Shown piece after piece: positions 1 through 11,600 of a DNA stretch of 64,000 nucleotides. The DNA comes from Parapristionchus giblindavisi (taxonomy: Eukaryota > Nematoda > Chromadorea > Rhabditida > Diplogasteridae): contig CALSFV010000001.1 in the NCBI GenBank assembly GCA_943737045.1, positions 2,012,001-2,076,000 on the forward strand, in the 5' to 3' direction. The translations under genes were made by a program, and so were the position numbers. Every line of letters starts with the position of its first letter. Within the stretch, counting starts at the first letter, position 1. The notes below the pieces were generated by a model. The model worked only from the letters and a program-made list of their open reading frames with translations, did not search any database and was not told the DNA's origin.

Positions 1-7
1 ATATTAC

Positions 8-3000
8 CAAGGATCTGGTGTAATAGAAAATCTGATGCATCAATCGATCGGCGTTGATATTTCTCAGACGCGACCAAAACGAATGGACATCGAGGAAACT
101 CACGAATGAACCTAGAAAAAGCGTGAATAACATCGACTCTCGTTTTTTTCTCCCAGTGGGATCCCAGCATATCTCCCAGTGGGGATCTAGCTAGGAAACT
201 AGTGGGAGATTTGCTGGGAGCCCACTAGGATGCTTTCAGGCCCTGGGAGCCCACTGGGAAAGAACCTGGGAAACTAGTGGGGGGAGGGGGCGTGGTCTTG
301 CTCTGTGATAGTGTGTACTCGAGAGATATCGTGAAATGACTTTTTTATGACTTTCAAGTGTACCAGATATGAATATATGAGAAACCGTATAGTATGAAAA
401 CCGCATCAACTAACACGAATCACTATAACACTAGAAAACAGTGGAGAAAATCTAACGACATATTAAGAGATTTCAAAAAATTACAGTGTGGACATGTCTG
501 CATAGGGATCTAGATAATTATATAAAGTTGTAGATCCCATTTTTTGGGGACTGTATTCGTTGGCCTCATTTTGAGGGGGAATCGGACGACGATCACTCTG
601 GGGTTGAGGTGGACGACGATGCTGAGCTGGATGGGGACGACTACCACCGACTGTCTTGAGACACGCATACTCCTTCCTAGAATGTTACAGTGTTCACGCT
701 ATATAAATCTGCTATGTAATTAGTTCCTCAAACAGGAAAAGACATTAATCAGCTCACCGTAATATATTGTAGGATAATTAGAAACCGTTTTACTTTAACA
801 TTAATTTCCTATCGCAGAAAATTGTATTTTACCTTTCAGTAGTTAGCTTTGAGCTAATTCTTGGTATCTTGCTCGTAGTTGGCGTATCCAGAGGCATAGG
901 AATTCTTCTCCTCGGTGTTACAAGTGCATCGGATGTACTCGCCTTCTCACTCGGTGTATCGTAGTGGTCAAAACCGTACAAATCTGAAATCGATTAATAA
1001 GTTTATATGAATAATTTTGGATGAAGGCGTGTAAAATGGATTCATAAACATTCAATCTGGTAAAACATCTTGCGATATATATTTTTGCTATTTTTTCACA
1101 TATTAATCAACTAATTAAATCGGCTTGAGAAATATTTAAATAGCAAAAAAAACCTTCTTCATCGGAATCCGACGTTGATATTGTTTGATGATTAGACATC
1201 GCTCCTACTTAACATATAAGCAATTATAGTGATTTAATATTGAATAACCAAAAACAAATTTAGAAATGTAGAAAAACATTTTTGAAAAGGCGTCGGCCGC
1301 AACGCGTTCGGCAACGCATCCAAACCCTGGCTATGCCAAATGTATGACCCACGCGTAGTTTTATGCGGGTGGCCGCATGCTTTAGTCTAGGATCCTTGTA
1401 GGAGGTTTTCTAGGAAACTAGTAGGAAGAGCTCCGCCCACTTTGCCCTCTCTCATGTCCTGGGAAACTAGTGGGGGAGCTATACCACGCCCACTTTTACT
1501 GGGATCCCACTGGGAGAAAAAAACGAGAGGATATCCGATCCCCTTCTTGACTTTGGCGACCAGGATCCTTGACGAGCTAACGTAAGTCTCGTAAGTCACT
1601 CTTTCTCGTTTTTCATTATTCTTTCTCGTTTCTGTTCATTACTTGTTCGCCATCAGGCTGTGGCGGACTGTTCATAATTACTTGGTGTGGCTTGTTACTG
1701 CGTGGGCAGTAACTGTTGAGTGTATACTGCCAGAGGGCGGTAACTGTCGGTTGTTTTTCACTTGGTACGCCGAAGGATCTGCCCAAATTTTGATTTGGTG
1801 CTAAGTAACGATGCCTCGTGTTGAGAAGCCTAGTGTTGAGAAGCAATTGACGGTGTTGGTTTTCAGGATTTCCTCAAATCATGACAACCCAGATTAAAAA
1901 AAAACTCGACGACCCGATGTTTGCTCGATCAGATACTTTTAGCATATTGTCTGAGGTGTTATCGAAATTCCAACCAAAAATTAGGAAAAAATCTCTGCCG
2001 AGAGCTGAGATTTTTTTTTAAATTTAATGTTTTTAATTTTTTTTGGTACTCAAACGCACTCGGATTATGACTGAGCGACAAAGGGACGCCGAACTCTTCA
2101 AACATGTACGAGAAGGGTGTAGAAGCACTTGAAGTAATGAGAGACTTCGGTTTGATGACGTGAGATAGGCCTGAAAAGTTACAATGTCAAGACGTCATTG
2201 TTATTATTATTGTATTGTATTGTTGTTGATTAGTTTTTTATTGCAAGTTCTTTAGTAATTCCTAGTTTATTTTTATACAACTAATGTTCATATACTTTTT
2301 GAGTATAAAGATCGGTGTGTATAGCGTTAAACAATCAACAATTGCAAAACTGTGCCCAGTCATGCTTCTTTTTTCCTAATGCGATAATAATGTTATATAA
2401 CGTGCAAATACAACATTTTTTGGCTGAATGATGATAATTAAGATCATTGAACAACACCTCGTAGTGGTGTGGCTGATCTTTCAACCTTGGAAGATCATTG
2501 AGATAAGATAAGGATTGATCAATGAACGCGATGACAAAAAAGATCAAAAGATCTATTAAAAATATAAATCGAATAAATATCACGTAGCAGGATTGGAAAC
2601 GGATTGAAGAGATCAATTTAAATATATTGTAGCTTCTCTAGTTGCAATAGTTCTATGGGAATAGTCATTGACGAATCACTCGGCATGCATATTTACATTT
2701 TGATTTAAATTGAAATTAGCATACCAACTCCGCAAACATCAAAATTCTCCACAATCATCACATCATATTTCTCTAAAGTCAGACGATCGATCAATCCCTC
2801 ATCGTCTAGAACTGCCTTGCATTGAGTAGCGAAGGGCTCTGCGAACGCGATGCTGATCTGAATTTTTAATAACATTTGCTACATTATTTATTGTATAGTT
2901 GGAGCTTGAATTTGCATATGCATGTGCGTCACTCGAAAATTTGTCCGATATTCGACCTTTATCGCGCCTGCTTCGTCTTATCGTTGTCAGAATGATACCA

Positions 3001-3635
3001 CTAATTACATCATATCATCATTCGAAATTAATGCGGCTTTATGGTCATGAACTTTAATGAATTGCACGTTACAATTGATTGATTGATTGATAAGTGCACT
3101 TATATGGTTCATTACAAATAAAAAGAATATAAAAATACCTTGTCGTAAAATCGATCAGAGAAAATATCCAATTAAAGGAAGTCAAAAGTGTTTCAGAATA
3201 TAAAATAACTGAGAAAAAAATCTGACCCAATACGTGTAGTACCAGTCAAAGACATCCATAGTGAAGAAATCTGTCTTATGGTTGTTCAGAGCATCATTGA
3301 GCGCTTTTGTCTCTGGACTCTGTTCCACGATGATCTTATTCGATTTTACAGTTACATCTCTGGTAGAAGGCTCGACGATTGAGATTAATGAGGTCTGAAA
3401 TGTGGTAGTGAGTCATCACATTGTTGTTAGAAATGTAGAAATTGGTTTTTGGAAGACTATTTTTTACTCGAAATGTTCTTACCACATTGTGTCCAGCGTC
3501 AACCAAAATGTCAGCGATGTTTCCCATAAAATTACTGTGCGAATGTCCATACCGTACATTATATACGAGAATTTTGTAGGAGGCTACGCTTTCTATAGCG
3601 GAAAAGGCAAGCAGAGCAGCTACCACTAGCCGCAT
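8..3635 (-). CDS. UGT-A: UDP-glucuronosyltransferase, 5' part of gene
   Basis: N-terminal, substrate-binding half of an ER UDP-glycosyltransferase (GT1). Exons (minus): 3635-3483, 3394-3227, 2857-2725, 2170-2060, 111-8; the remainder lies off the left edge. These five exons total 669 nt and stay in frame. Exon 1 encodes a signal peptide, then YKILVYNVRYGHSHSNFMG, holding the probable catalytic His. Exon 3 carries ENFDVCG, the region of the acidic partner residue; exon 5 reads SFLDVHSFWSRLRN. The start is the MRL codon because TTTTCAG lies two bases upstream, as in the paralogs, and fits a spliced-leader acceptor. Exon 2 (168 nt) equals exons 2+3 of the other copies (75+93), so one intron is absent here. 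It is the most diverged copy. Whether the C-terminal half is intact cannot be seen. Confidence 0.85.
137..1529. mobile_element. 1.4 kb DNA transposon with TIRs in UGT-A intron 4
   Basis: The ends at 137-167 and 1499-1529 are perfect or near-perfect inverted copies of about 31 bp, starting CTCTCGTTTTTTTCTCCCAG. Inside each end the motif GGAAACTAGT(G/A)GG recurs (about 195, 268, 1418, 1462), like subterminal transposase-binding repeats. No transposase is visible. The target duplication is unclear: the flanks end in GA on the left and begin with GA on the right. It lies wholly within an intron of UGT-A. Confidence 0.7.
829..1199 (-). other. Exon-like coding remnant inside the 1.4 kb element
   Basis: On the minus strand an ATG at 1199 opens MSNHQTISTSDSDEEG. 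A good acceptor (TCGATTTCAG) then precedes an open stretch at about 986-829 that reads DLYGFDHYDTPSEKASTS and continues rich in S, T, P and R. It ends at TAA or at a possible donor GTAAAAT. On the plus strand, 560-660 holds an acidic open stretch ending DGDDYHRLS. Neither is recognised. They may be remnants of the element's own gene or of a captured host gene; coding status is uncertain. Confidence 0.25.
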
Positions 3636-5491
3636 TATCTGAAAACATTTCATGAAATTGAGGAAATTTAACGAAGAAAAATATGGGTCAAGTGATGGTC
3701 ACCGCACACAAACACTGTGATCACTTACAAACATTGAAGAAATGATAGAATTCAACGAATCAACTATCTAGGAAGGAATATACACCAGTACAACACTAAT
3801 TGATAGGGATAAAAAGAGTGTGGGAGAGGGTGAGAGGGATCGAGCGAGATAGACAGAGGTCACCTTTAACTAGCATGGTAAGAGAGCCGAGTGCGATAAG
3901 AAGAGGGGTGGGAGTGATATGAAAAGGTGAACTTTGCCAATTATATATAATCAAGTTCTTAAGATCAAAGTGTGCAATTAATCTGTCGAAAGCAAGTTAT
4001 TTATATGAACATTGATGAATTTCTTTTAAATGTGTGCGTTTTGTGTGGTGGTTATGTATGATCTAGCGTAACAATTAATTGATCAAAAGACAAATTGGTA
4101 AAATCTTTGGAGGTATCTCTCAGCTCGCATTACATTCCTTTATATGGTGACGCTAGAGAGATGTTTAAGTGCTGAGAACAGTTTACGTGAAGAAGAAGGT
4201 AAAGTTCAAGCGATTGTGAAATGTTGTTCGCCTAATGTCTACAGCTTTCCGTGGGTGAGCATGGATAGCGAGCAAAGCATAGATGAGTAATTATATCTAT
4301 GAAGAAGGGTCATTAAAAGCAACGCAAGGCCCACCGGGCTCGCAAAACAATATTTTTTTTAGAAATTTTCAGCGGTAACCGGTCGTTCTTGTATTCGAAA
4401 AATTCATAATATTGACCCGTTACAGTGAAGAAACATCTTTCCCAAAAATCATCTATTAAAAATATTAAATCAGTTTTATTTTAGTGAAAACAAGTTTGAT
4501 TCGCATGCACGTTTGTACTACGAATAACAATAGTGACAAAATAGGTCGAATTCTGATCGCTGTAATATGCATAACTCCTCCCACATATTGGTGTTAACAC
4601 ATTGATTGGTATCAACGATAAGATTATTATGACCCGTAACATGTGATTGATAGTACTGATCAAACAACAATTATTGCTATGGAAGATGACTGGTACAAAA
4701 ACTGAAAGACATTGGTCAGAATTTTCCCCACTGTCGCAATGCTTCAAGAAAAAATTAATCTTGAAATGAACGAATATTCCGTTTTCACTAAAAAAAACCG
4801 GAACACAATGAAAATGTTTGAACTTTGTATCTTTCTCCATGTATTCTAAAAAATATTTTCGTAGTAGAACCCCAACCTCCATTGCTGTGGCAGCATCAAA
4901 CAAGATTTGTTTAGTTAAATTGATGATTACATCGCACAGTCTTCACTCGTCATTTTTATATCTTTTGTTTCGTGCATATGCACATTGATAAAAATATACA
5001 CCTATCCATAGCATATGTCTCACTCTGCTACCCTGTTATATTCCTCTATTTGTCCCTAGTTCTCCGTATGTCTGCCACTCTCTTGATCCCCTCGTTATCC
5101 TATCTCGCACCATCGGATTACCCTCATAGCTTTGTTCTCACCTCCATCAAGCACACATGTATCGATTTAAACGAGGTGAGCTCATATTATAGAATTACAA
5201 AAGTTTTCGTACACCACGCAAATGCCGAACTTAGTAAACTTCCGAAATTTTTCGCTCTCACACACTCGAAATTTTTCGCCAAATTTTCAGAACGTTTTTA
5301 AATGCATATAATTTTATTTTTGCTGAAAGACCAATGAAATGACGAGAAAACGCCATAAAATTCGATAAAATAAACTAAAACAAAATGTCGCGCGAATAAG
5401 TGGGCGGAGTCAGAGTATTGCGCGGCAAAGAGCGCATTTTGTATTGTTCGGGCAGTTTTAATTCTATAAAATTTTTCGTCTAGCGATTATC
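3636..5491. other. Intergenic region between UGT-A and the sulfotransferase
   Basis: Divergent promoter region. GATA-type sites (for example GCGATAAG near 3893) occur upstream of UGT-A, which would suit gut expression, but this is only suggestive. Open stretches of 140 and 109 codons at 4481-4903 and 4972-5301 have no recognisable family, signal or splice context and I do not call them genes. No tRNA or repeat family is evident. Confidence 0.4.
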
Positions 5492-7807
5492 ATGATTTGC
5501 ATCCCTCGAGATCGACTGTTCTGTACTTTGCTCCTTGTGACGTCACTCGTGCTCCTCTATCAAGGACGCTTCATCACTACTACGTTCTCATCAGTAAGCA
5601 TCTGCCAAGGAACAGATGCCATTAACTGCCCCAGACCACTCCGGGATTTCCCCTCGAAATACAGGGTAATTTCTATGAGTTAAAGGTTTAACGTTAATGA
5701 TCGATTAACGATATACTCTCGGACGATCCTTCAGTGATAATTCTTCAAATATATGTAGTATTTTGCGGGTGGGGTTACAACTTAACCTTGTCAGTCAATC
5801 ATGATAAAGTGGTAAACTGTCAAACTGTTAACTGTTAAATACTTCATTTCCAGACTGCTCTTCCTTCATTTCCCATCACCGCGTGTGTAATCGAGAAGAG
5901 TATGTCGACGTTTCTCGCAGCCATCATGTGCTATCTCCATGATCCCGAGTCGTTCCGAAAATCCAACCGCGCACTACACACGGAAATGTATCACTCGAGG
6001 TAGGTCCAAGTCGATTTTATCAAAGTAAAAAATACGAAAAAACGTATTTTTCGTATTTTTAAATATGACCCCGGATATGTAGAGTTTTGAGGAGGACTAA
6101 TGACTAATCCTTGTTTCTTGCAATGTTCATAATACAAATTCTATAAGTCGCGCTCTCAAGAGAAAAAATTATGTGACCTCTAGACATCATAGGCATAACG
6201 GATCACACACAACAATTTTTGTTGTTAATCTTCAGGTTCTGTGCAGGCAAGAACGAGTTTGCGTCATTTAAGGCAGCATCCAAAAAGAAGGCCCAGCTCA
6301 TAACAGTAGTCCGTGATCCGCTTGAACGATTTATATCTGGCTATGTGGATAAATGTCTTGTGTTAGTTTTAAATAATTTAATAAACACATTTTGAGATGC
6401 TTATATTTTTTTTAAATTTAAAATCAATAAGATAATTTCAGAGAAAAGGTTAACAAAATGGACGGACTGCATTGTTACGGATGTAGTCCGGGAGACATCG
6501 TATGCTTCATGAAGGTTCAATATGAGAGAGGTATATTTTATCCGATTTGTTTGGTTCAATGCTATTTAGTTTTTTAAATGCTGAAAGATGGAGACCCTCG
6601 AGTTTTTTCGTAACAAGACTGTTCGGATAAAATGGTAGAGAGTCATTCGACTGTTCGGGTAAAATGATATGGAAACATTCTGCCTCGTGTTAATCGTTGC
6701 GAGAGTCAGGGGTCTCCTTCTTTTATTAGAAGCTATAATGATAAGTCTAAATAACAAGTAAAAGACGAAATTGGTACAATGATTATTTCCTGCAGTGCTT
6801 GCCTATAGTAAAGGAGAATTGAGCGCCGTCCGTCGAAGCTACTATGATGTTCATTTCTTTCCTCAGAACTGGTTGGTTTCACAATTATTGCATCGTTACA
6901 TTTACCTTACGTGCCTACGCCGTAACCTCCGCCATAATGATGGAGACGCGGCGGAGGAGGTTACGGCGTAGTCACATAAAGCAAATGTAACAATGCATAA
7001 CACATTAGGTTACATCTGGCATCAAATACTTCATGGTAGACTTTGGCACAAATGTCCCTTGAATTCTCACCGAACGTCTTTTATCTCAACTAAACATGAC
7101 ATATCTTTCCTAGGTACTGTGGGTTCAGCAACGCTTTCTCCAATTATACCATAATCAGGTAGAGAATTGTGGATAAAGTGAACGACTTTATTATTAACCA
7201 ATTTTTCAAGATACGGTAGTTCTGGAGATACACAACGATTGATGGCCGAAGATATATCAGATGCCCTTCGACGTGGAAAAGTTAATGAAGAACATATTGA
7301 AGTAGGTCTTGTGACCCTAATGCATCGTTACATTTGCCATACCTGCCTATGCCGTAACGCCCTCCACCACATCTACGTCGTTACGGCGTAGGTACGTAAT
7401 AATAAGGCAAATGTAACGATGTATAAACACGAATGCCGACGTACGGATTCAAAAAAAAACTTGGATTCCACACCCAGCAGTTCCCCGTTCTTCCGCGAAT
7501 ACGCTGATATGTACTTGGATTACTAATAATATTATTAAAGAAAACAAAAATAAAAACTTTTAAAAAAATAAGTTTTCAGTACATCATGTCATCATTGTTA
7601 AGCAGTCGAACGAACCATTCAACGTCCGATTCGCCTGAGAAGGACAAACTAAGGGATACGATCGTTCATTCGGAATATCTCATCGCCATGATCACCAGAA
7701 TGTTCTATCATGATTATATCCTTTTTGGGTTCGAGTTCCCCGTCTATATCGCAGCCACTACCCCTCCGCCGGTTCAAGTGAATATTAGAGCAGATACGTA
7801 CAATTAA
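5492..7807 (+). CDS. Carbohydrate-type sulfotransferase (Sulfotransfer_2-like), type II membrane
   Basis: Probably transfers sulfate from PAPS to a glycan in the Golgi lumen. Eight exons: 5492-5665, 5854-5999, 6236-6361, 6442-6530, 6796-6871, 7114-7158, 7211-7301, 7580-7807. They sum to 975 nt with consistent phases, giving 324 aa. Residues 8-24 form a signal anchor after a short basic N-terminus (CTLLLVTSLVLLYQG). Exon 2 holds ACVIEKSMSTFLAAIMCYL, matching the 5'-phosphosulfate-binding loop. Exon 3 holds ITVVRDPLERFISGYVDKC, a textbook 3'-phosphate motif. The C-terminal exon ends with MITRMFYHDYILFGFEFP, typical of the nematode branch. It is the only plus-strand host gene seen in the array, and introns 4, 5 and 7 each carry a MITE. 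The acceptor glycan cannot be predicted. Confidence 0.88.
6586..6724. mobile_element. MITE family M1, short copy, in sulfotransferase intron 4
   Basis: It begins GATGGAGACCCTCGAGTTTT and ends with GGGTCTCCTTC, the same inverted ends as the copies at 25566, 55659 and 60517. At about 138 bp it is the shortest copy and has an internal deletion. TTAA duplication is not preserved here. Confidence 0.65.
6889..6996. mobile_element. Palindromic MITE family M2, copy 1
   Basis: Near-palindrome in sulfotransferase intron 5. The arms run from TGCATCGTTACATTTRCCTT to its complement, with GCCGTAACCTCC in the inner arm. The same unit is at 7321-7422 and 45301-45397. Confidence 0.75.
7321..7422. mobile_element. 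Palindromic MITE family M2, copy 2
   Basis: Near-palindrome in sulfotransferase intron 7, with the same ends (TGCATCGTTACATTTGCC) and the same GCCGTAAC inner arm as copy 1. Confidence 0.75.
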
Positions 7808-8682
7808 ACTGGGGGGAGACAATTTAGCGCTTTCCAATCTAGCCAAACTTCCCCTGTTTACCCGTACACCAGAGAATAAGAGCAAAGGAGTAGCTTGAGT
7901 ATTTAACCAAAGAAAATTGTTTTTGAGCTTGTAATATTTATTTTGAATTTGTTATTGGTGATTTTTGAAACATTTCATTTGCATTGTGCATGTTAAAATT
8001 GTTTGATTGCTGTTGAGGTCCTCGGAATTTTGCGAAGCATAAATAAATTAATTTTCTCAAAGGTGTTGCCAGTCCAATGCTCCTCCAATCATGGCTTCGT
8101 ACTAAATTTTAGGCTTGTGCTCTACACACTACGCCACAATGCAGATGGCGGGGTGGCGTATTGTGCGGTATAGTTCTCTTGTCGAGAGGTGAAGAGAACC
8201 AATTCTATCTCGGCTTTTCCAAACTGAGCCATTGATTATTAGCTGTATTTTATTGAGGATTTTATATGAGTTAGGTAGCCCGAAGCCCTCACTAGTCTAT
8301 TTTCCTTCTGTGTTCCATTTTGTGATCATTCCTTTATTATACAGTATTGAATCGCCCCTTCCCTTACACTGTGTCTACTTACAGCTAAACTTTTGGCCGA
8401 AACTTTACATCGATATACATCGTTCAGGCCAAAAAAGTTGCATCAACGACTTTATCATTTTTATTATTTAAAACTAATGCATTTTTTTCAACTTAAGTGC
8501 TGCATTTACTTTATTTAGACTTTATTTTGGACTCACTATTAAATCATTTCGAATTCATATAACCCTATCGAATCATCAAATCATGTACTAGAAAATAAAA
8601 AAAGTGATATGTTATGTCAAAAACCGTATTATTACCGAACACTACCTCCGTAACAATAATAGAGATTAGAGTAACAATAGAT
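7808..8682. other. Intergenic, convergent 3' ends of sulfotransferase and UGT-B
   Basis: Contains AATAAA-type polyadenylation signals (around 8040) suited to the sulfotransferase transcript. No gene, RNA or repeat family is recognised. The 79-codon open stretch at 8232-8471 has no support. Confidence 0.5.
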
Positions 8683-11600
8683 CTACTCTTTCTTAACTTT
8701 CTTTGATCTAAAAATCAGACTGAACAATCTACACGACACTTTGAGTGTAACAATAACAAAGACTATCAAAAGAACAATAAATACAACAAAAATATCAAGA
8801 TTATGATATTCAATGAAATTCATATCGTATGATTGTGGTCGAAGAGCGGGAGATGGTCCGAATTCTGCTGCGAATTCGACGTATTTGAGTAGCTGTTCTC
8901 TCGCAGTGAACGGCTTCTTGGCAAGCATAGCGGAAACTCGGCGTGCGTTATTACGATAACTAAATTTTTGTATTTTTTCCTGTATAAGATAACATTATAA
9001 TACTGGAACTGGAGATCTGGAACACGAGAACTCGTCCAGCATGAGGTAAATAAATAAGCGAGATTATTAACCTCTCATTCTCTAGCACATCTCTAATAGC
9101 AGCAATTAGCTTTGTCGAATCATGTAATTCGAACTTATCGAGAACCTGAAATATTACGTGTTTTTTTTACAAAAAGAGACTTGACACCTTTCCAAATCCG
9201 TTATGCTGCATCATGCCTGCGTTTCTCGGTTGATCTCCGAAGATTGGGATAAAGATGCCTTAACGGGAATGTTCTCAGAGTTCGAAGATCAAGGTTTAAA
9301 CATCAAAGATCATACCAGGAACTCCTCTCAAAGCGGTCTCCTGGGTTGATCCCATTCCTCCGTGTGTGATAAACGCTGTGAGACGTTTATCGTCTGAAAT
9401 GCATGAACAAAATTTGGGATCACATGTGACTACAAACAATTTTTTTAAAATAACACTCTTCGAAGCTTTCAGATGTTTTTTTCGGAAACATTTTTTTTTA
9501 TTTTAAACGACAAAGCTAACTCTTAATTATCAAACAATTGTCTTTCTTTCGTGGACTGACTAAGTAGATCATTCTGGGGCTGCCATTTAGTCATCACAAG
9601 GTTGGGTAATTTCTTCTGTGCAGTAAGAGCAAATTCGCTTTCGGGCTCTTCATACTTCCAGATGAATGTGACTTCAGGGAACTCTCCAATAGCCTGTTTA
9701 CAATGTGATAAATTAATGCATTTAATATTCAAAAAAATAAAATTGATATGGAGGTTAATGCTCAGATGCTCAGATGGGGATGAGTCGCTGGTATTCAGCA
9801 CGGGTTGCATTCCACCAATTAACGCCGATGGCTCGCTTCAGATCGTCTCTCCATCGAACTCGTGGCTTTCCCGGGGGGCGTGTCCAGTTGTAGGGCGTCC
9901 ATAGTGTTGTCGCACGACTCCAATGTTCCGTGTCCATATCCCGCACCGCATTAATGATCCCCATCTGAGCATTAATGCCTGACATGATAAAGAAATTGAA
10001 ATTGAAATTGGGAGGTTAATGCCAAAATGGAAGCTAAATGGTAAACGATTTCGATGGATACCTTAACAATAGATTCCTTGACTTCTATTGGTAGTTCTTT
10101 GCTCTTGATAACAGATCCAAACGAAAGAAGAACGGTTTTCTTCTTTAGAGATAAAACATCGTTCCAATACTGAAATTAGACATTTATTGCTTCGAGTCAA
10201 AGTTAAGCAAGATTTTGGTTGTTTTACGACGAAAAAAGTAGCTAATCATAAGGGGATTTTTCAGAGTTTTGGTACGGCGGCTGGGTTCCGTTGGCCTTTT
10301 GCCAAGTCAAATGTGATGGTAATACATTTTCCTTACTTCTCCTCACTCGTTTAATTTAACTTGTGATCTCTACTTCCGACACTGTATCGACTATATAGTC
10401 GCAGAGGCGTCATTGTGGCCAATGGAGGCGATATCGAGAGATTGTTAATTGTTCGTATGGTCAGTGTAAAATATTGGATCAAGTTTCAATTGTCTATGAT
10501 GGTTTTTGAGAAAGATCCGTGTAGCAGCCCTTTTTGGACACCCTGTATAAATAGATATCGAGTCGACTAAGATAAAATCTTCGAGATTCGAGATTTATGA
10601 TAGAAATGCTTGTGGTATCGTTTCAATATTAGCTTGCGTTATTCTTTATCAACTGAGAGAGACCAATATGATCAGTATTCGACTCTAGATCTATGATGCG
10701 ATTTGTAGGAAAGTTTACGTTTAGCATTACACAGTTTTCTTTTCTAGCAATTTTTAATTCAAGGTAGACCATAGATTAGCTTAAATGCAAGAGTTTGTTT
10801 AGTTTCTGAAAGTATTAAGCTGTGATGGGTACCTTGTCAAGTGGTTTCGGTTCCTTTGCTCCGATTCCTCCGATTGGAATCACCCTGTTCAGTGTTGGCG
10901 TGGCGAAGTCGATAAGAGGTTCGGTATTTATGAACGTGTATGCGGCGTGAGAACTAATTTCCTGAATATGTATAATTCACTTTTTCCAAAATTATTTGTT
11001 ACTTTCACATGTCGATTGCGAACTAAATGCGCAAGGAATTATTTTAATTTTATTGATTCAAAGAAAAGAATTTTAATTTTATTAATTCAAAGAATTCTAT
11101 TGATTATTAATTTTAATATGCTTCCTTAGTCGATCGCTGCCATGGGCAAGAGCGACTCAATTTTGAGTGAATACCTCTAGGCTGGGGTAGTCCGATCCAT
11201 ACTTGGCGCGGAATAAATCTTCAACCTGAATTCATGAATTAATTATTCTAAATTTATGGAATTAACTGAGTGGTACGTAATATGAACTAGAGTTGGTTAT
11301 TTGGCTCGTAAAATCACGAAAAAGCCCCCCCCCCTCCCCTCGACTCGCTGACTTTTCGTTCGATGGAGGGGAGGGGGGGGGTGATTGAGGGTCCTAATCG
11401 CCCCCACATCCCTTCTTTCCGAAGTTGCGGTTCCGTAATGATTTTACGAGCAATTATTCGCAAGCCTAGAATAGCCAACTCCAATATGTACTATTCATAG
11501 AATGTATGTTTTCAATTTTAATATTTGCGACAGCGCATAAATTCTGAAAATGTTACGATATATCGTCCAGGCCAGAAGAACAGTTGCATGACGAAATCTG

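Noticed and set aside
4481..4903. 140-codon minus-strand open frame
   Set aside because: No recognisable domain, no splice neighbours, and AT-rich codon use like random sequence. I left it as intergenic.
10520..10560. Tc1/mariner end (GGACACCCTGTATA) in a UGT-B intron
   Set aside because: Only a single short end is visible, with no opposite end or duplication.
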